A stretch of DNA of 38,939 bases from Paramecium sonneborni. Lineage: Eukaryota; Ciliophora; Oligohymenophorea; Peniculida; Parameciidae. Positions 36,769 through 38,939 of the stretch are shown here, piece after piece (position 1 is the stretch's first letter; every line of letters begins with the position of its first letter). Made by a program: the position numbers and the translations under genes. The stretch is taken from NCBI GenBank assembly GCA_905182985.1, contig CAJJDN010000119.1, positions 161,483 to 200,421 on the forward strand, read 5' to 3'. The notes below the pieces were generated by a model. The model did not search any database. It was not told the DNA's origin and saw only the letters and a program-made list of their open reading frames with translations.

Positions 36769-37312
36769 ATGTAATATAACTGCTGACTTTATTTTATTCG
36801 AATATTTTTCCTTATTATTATAAATTCATAACTTAAAAAAATTATTTTATCAATTTCATTTAAACTTTTTAGCTTCTTTATAAATATCTTAAATTCTATT
36901 ATAACAATTATTTAGATAATTTAATTTAGATTAATTAATTTAATTATTCATTCTTATTTTTCTCAATCATTCATAAGAGCGAAAATATTTCATTGTTTGA
37001 TTTAATTTACTTTATAAAATAATTTAAATATAACATTTTTTTACTCAGACAAAAATAGAACGATGATTATTCTTATTATACAATTAATAATTCATATTAG
37101 TATATGTTTGATAGAGAGTAATTATTAATAAATTTTAGAAAAATTCACTCTGAAATTTTTTTATTTGTTAAAATATTGATAAGAATTACTTTTAAATGAT
37201 TTTGAAAAATTAAAAACTAAAAGAAATAAGATAACTAATTATATATTGGGATTTATTATAATAAATATCATGTTACATATATATTTTTTTAACTGAATAA
37301 TTTTTCAAATTT
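36769..37312. other. Intergenic, possibly a small minus-strand ORF
   Basis: 544 bp of AT-rich sequence. The minus strand has an ATG at 36951 opening a 31-codon frame to TGA at 36856. Another minus-strand frame beginning near 36965 is longer but Lys/Gln-rich and runs into the neighbouring gene. Neither is strong enough to call a gene. Confidence 0.35.
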
Positions 37313-38556
37313 ATGGGTAACACTGAATTAAAACCTTAAATTGTTCATTCTAATCAATGGGTCATGGTTAAATAACTCAATCATGTTTTATATGGACCAA
37401 TAAAGGTATTTAAGAACTGTTAAGAAAAATATTAATGTTTAAGAACATTCACAGTATAAGAAGATGAAGCAAATAAAATATCAGAGGAATTTGAAAAGCT
37501 TAACAAAGAATAAGTATTTAATTTGGTTAATGTAGTATAATTTAGTAAAAATTAATAAAATAGAGCATGAAATTGAGTCATAATTATGTTCTACATTTCA
37601 CAAAATTCATTTAACAATAGATTATACAGAAAAACACTTGAAAAATATATATTAAATAAATATGCAAAAATTTAGTATTGAGATTTTAAGAACATTAGCA
37701 TTTTTAGATTCTCGCAAAACAGATACTTGTTAATTTTGTTTATCTAAATTGTTAATTTTTGGAGATCAAGTAAGAATTGTGGAATAATAACTTTTCTCAC
37801 ATTAGAGTGATTATTAAAGAATATTATCAGGAGAATTAAAATGTGAAGATTGGTATTTTGCTCCAGAAGTTATGAAGTGTTTAAGAATGAATGATTAAAA
37901 ATAATTTAATAATGAGAAAGCCACAATATTTAATTTTGGATTAATTTTGATAGCATTATACACAGAAGTAACTCCATATGAAGCTGAAATATATAATTAT
38001 GAGAAATGTTGCTTGACTGAAAAATTCGATAAATATTTAAAATTGTTTACCTAATTTAATTTGAACAGTAAAATTAGTATCTAATATAATAGAGAAATTA
38101 GAGAAATTAATTTTAGCTTGTGTAAGTTTTACACCTGATAAAAGACCAACTTACTCTTAGTTATTAGATGAATTTAGCAATCCATAAATATTTGAATAAT
38201 AAGTGGAAGATCAATCTCCATCTCCATAAAAAGTTGATTCTACTTATTTGGTTCCAACAAATTAATTAGTATCTTTCAATCCAACAGTAATGGATGAAAG
38301 AGTATTATCTGATACAACTAATAAAAAGTTAAATGATAATAAAATCTTAATGAAAAAGATTGATTAAGAAAAGCATCAAAATACGCCAATTTGTTAATCC
38401 CCTAAATTTAGATAAGAGAGTTTATAGACTTAAACTACAATTGGAAATTTAAGATCCACAAAATTATATAATTTAGAAAGCTTGTAAAAGTAGGATAGAA
38501 ATAAATAAAATTAAAGTAAATCTAAATAAAAAATAAATTAAAATAAGAAATTTTGA
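37313..38556 (+). CDS. N-myristoylation-motif pseudokinase
   Basis: A 399-aa protein with introns at 37545-37563 (19 nt, unusually short) and 38068-38092 (25 nt). It starts MGNTE, a myristoylation context. The lobe order resembles a protein kinase: an N-lobe-like segment (WVMVKQLNHVLYGPIKVFKN), a helix (IEILRTLAFLDSRKTDTCQ) where the HRD loop should be, a strand (KLLIFGDQVRIVEQ) where DFG should be, then C-lobe landmarks (DWYFAPEVMKCL, ATIFNFGLILIALYTEVTPY, LILACVSFTPDKRPTYSQLL). The Gly loop, VAIK Lys, HRD Asp and DFG Asp are all missing, so catalysis is unlikely. The last ~110 residues are a Ser/Gln/Lys-rich tail. A scaffold or regulatory role at a membrane is inferred. The first intron is the weaker splice. 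Confidence 0.78.
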
Positions 38557-38651
38557 TCATAAACTTAATGATATAATATATGATTATTTATATAATTAAC
38601 CTTTTTTTGAAAATTTTTAATAAAAGTATTGATCATTCATTGTTAAGTGTT

Positions 38652-38939
38652 TCAATAGTTTATTGATGGTTGAATGTAGGGTAAATGATGAAAGCCAATA
38701 TGGCTAAGCATTATAGAATCATAATAGACTAGGTTTCTTAGGTTGGACGGACGCTTTAGTTTAATTTCAATTCATTACAACTGGTAGATCTAACTCTTTT
38801 GCACAGACAGCTATTTCTTGAATTAATATAAACAGATGGAACAATTAATTCAAATGAGTATATTTTCTAATTAATAATTTAGTAGGTGAAAGGTTATAAT
38901 ATTAATCAATTTTAATAATTACCTTAATATTCAAACTAT
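38652..38939 (-). CDS. C-terminal fragment of an unidentified protein
   Basis: A minus-strand frame enters from the right edge and ends at TGA 38654-38652. A 25-nt intron at 38754-38778 is needed; without it a TGA follows at once. Visible sequence includes KLLIRKYTHLNQLFHLFILI, QEIAVCAKELDLPV, and after the splice RPSNLRNLVYYDSIMLSHIG, ending in LPYIQPSINY. The mix of helices and no charged low-complexity looks like a folded domain, but I do not recognise the family. It is convergent with the pseudokinase gene, with 95 bp between the stops. Confidence 0.65.

Noticed and set aside
36856..36951. Small minus-strand gene beginning MNNQINQSKLNYLNN
   Set aside because: Only 31 codons, no support from composition or motif; open frames of this size are expected by chance with TGA as the only stop.
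38735..38760. tRNA-like or structured RNA suggested by the locally G/C-rich patch
   Set aside because: No cloverleaf could be formed; the patch is explained as the exon after the 25-nt intron of the minus-strand partial gene.

Overview
This window is macronuclear-type DNA of a Paramecium-like ciliate. In every gene I could reconstruct, TAA and TAG are read through as Gln and only TGA terminates; the serine hydroxymethyltransferase and the CHD remodeller show this most clearly. The sequence is very AT-rich. Coding regions are interrupted by tiny GT..AG introns, mostly 19-31 nt, and intergenic gaps are often only 30-190 bp. Gene models below were built by hand: each reading frame was followed with TGA as the only stop and each frame break was closed with a short GT..AG intron. 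For every intact, complete model the spliced length is a multiple of three.

Layout. 1-9.9 kb: a partial minus-strand gene, a Ser/Thr protein kinase, a large chromatin remodeller (CHD7/Kismet-like, with a bromodomain and PHD fingers), a protein with two PX domains, and a mitochondrial-type SHMT. 9.9-14.7 kb: a coiled-coil protein, a small lipid-anchored protein with apparent PP1-docking motifs, a decayed minus-strand gene, and an intronless protein of unknown function. 14.7-23.1 kb: a 1,789-aa multi-membrane TmcB-like PAS protein. Its sequence is broken twice by a single N, each flanked by a ~1.22 kb perfect direct repeat; these look like unmerged contig overlaps, and removing them restores one open frame. 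23.2-32.0 kb, minus strand: a helical-repeat, probably mitochondrial protein; a type-I membrane protein; and a second TmcB-like protein (1,726 aa), an inverted paralogue of the first. 32.4-38.9 kb: a 1,209-aa WWE protein with a degenerate PARP-like C-terminus, a small basic protein, an N-myristoylation-motif pseudokinase, and the 3' end of a further minus-strand gene.

The genes do not form a pathway; this is ordinary eukaryotic gene order. The points most worth following are the bromodomain nested inside chromodomain 2 of the CHD protein, the WWE/PARP-like protein lacking the catalytic His, the PP1-docking candidate, the two false tandem duplications, and a cluster of 3n introns without an in-frame TGA. 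I saw no tRNA, rRNA, CRISPR array, transposon or telomeric repeat. Functional names rest on motif recognition by eye; no database search was run.
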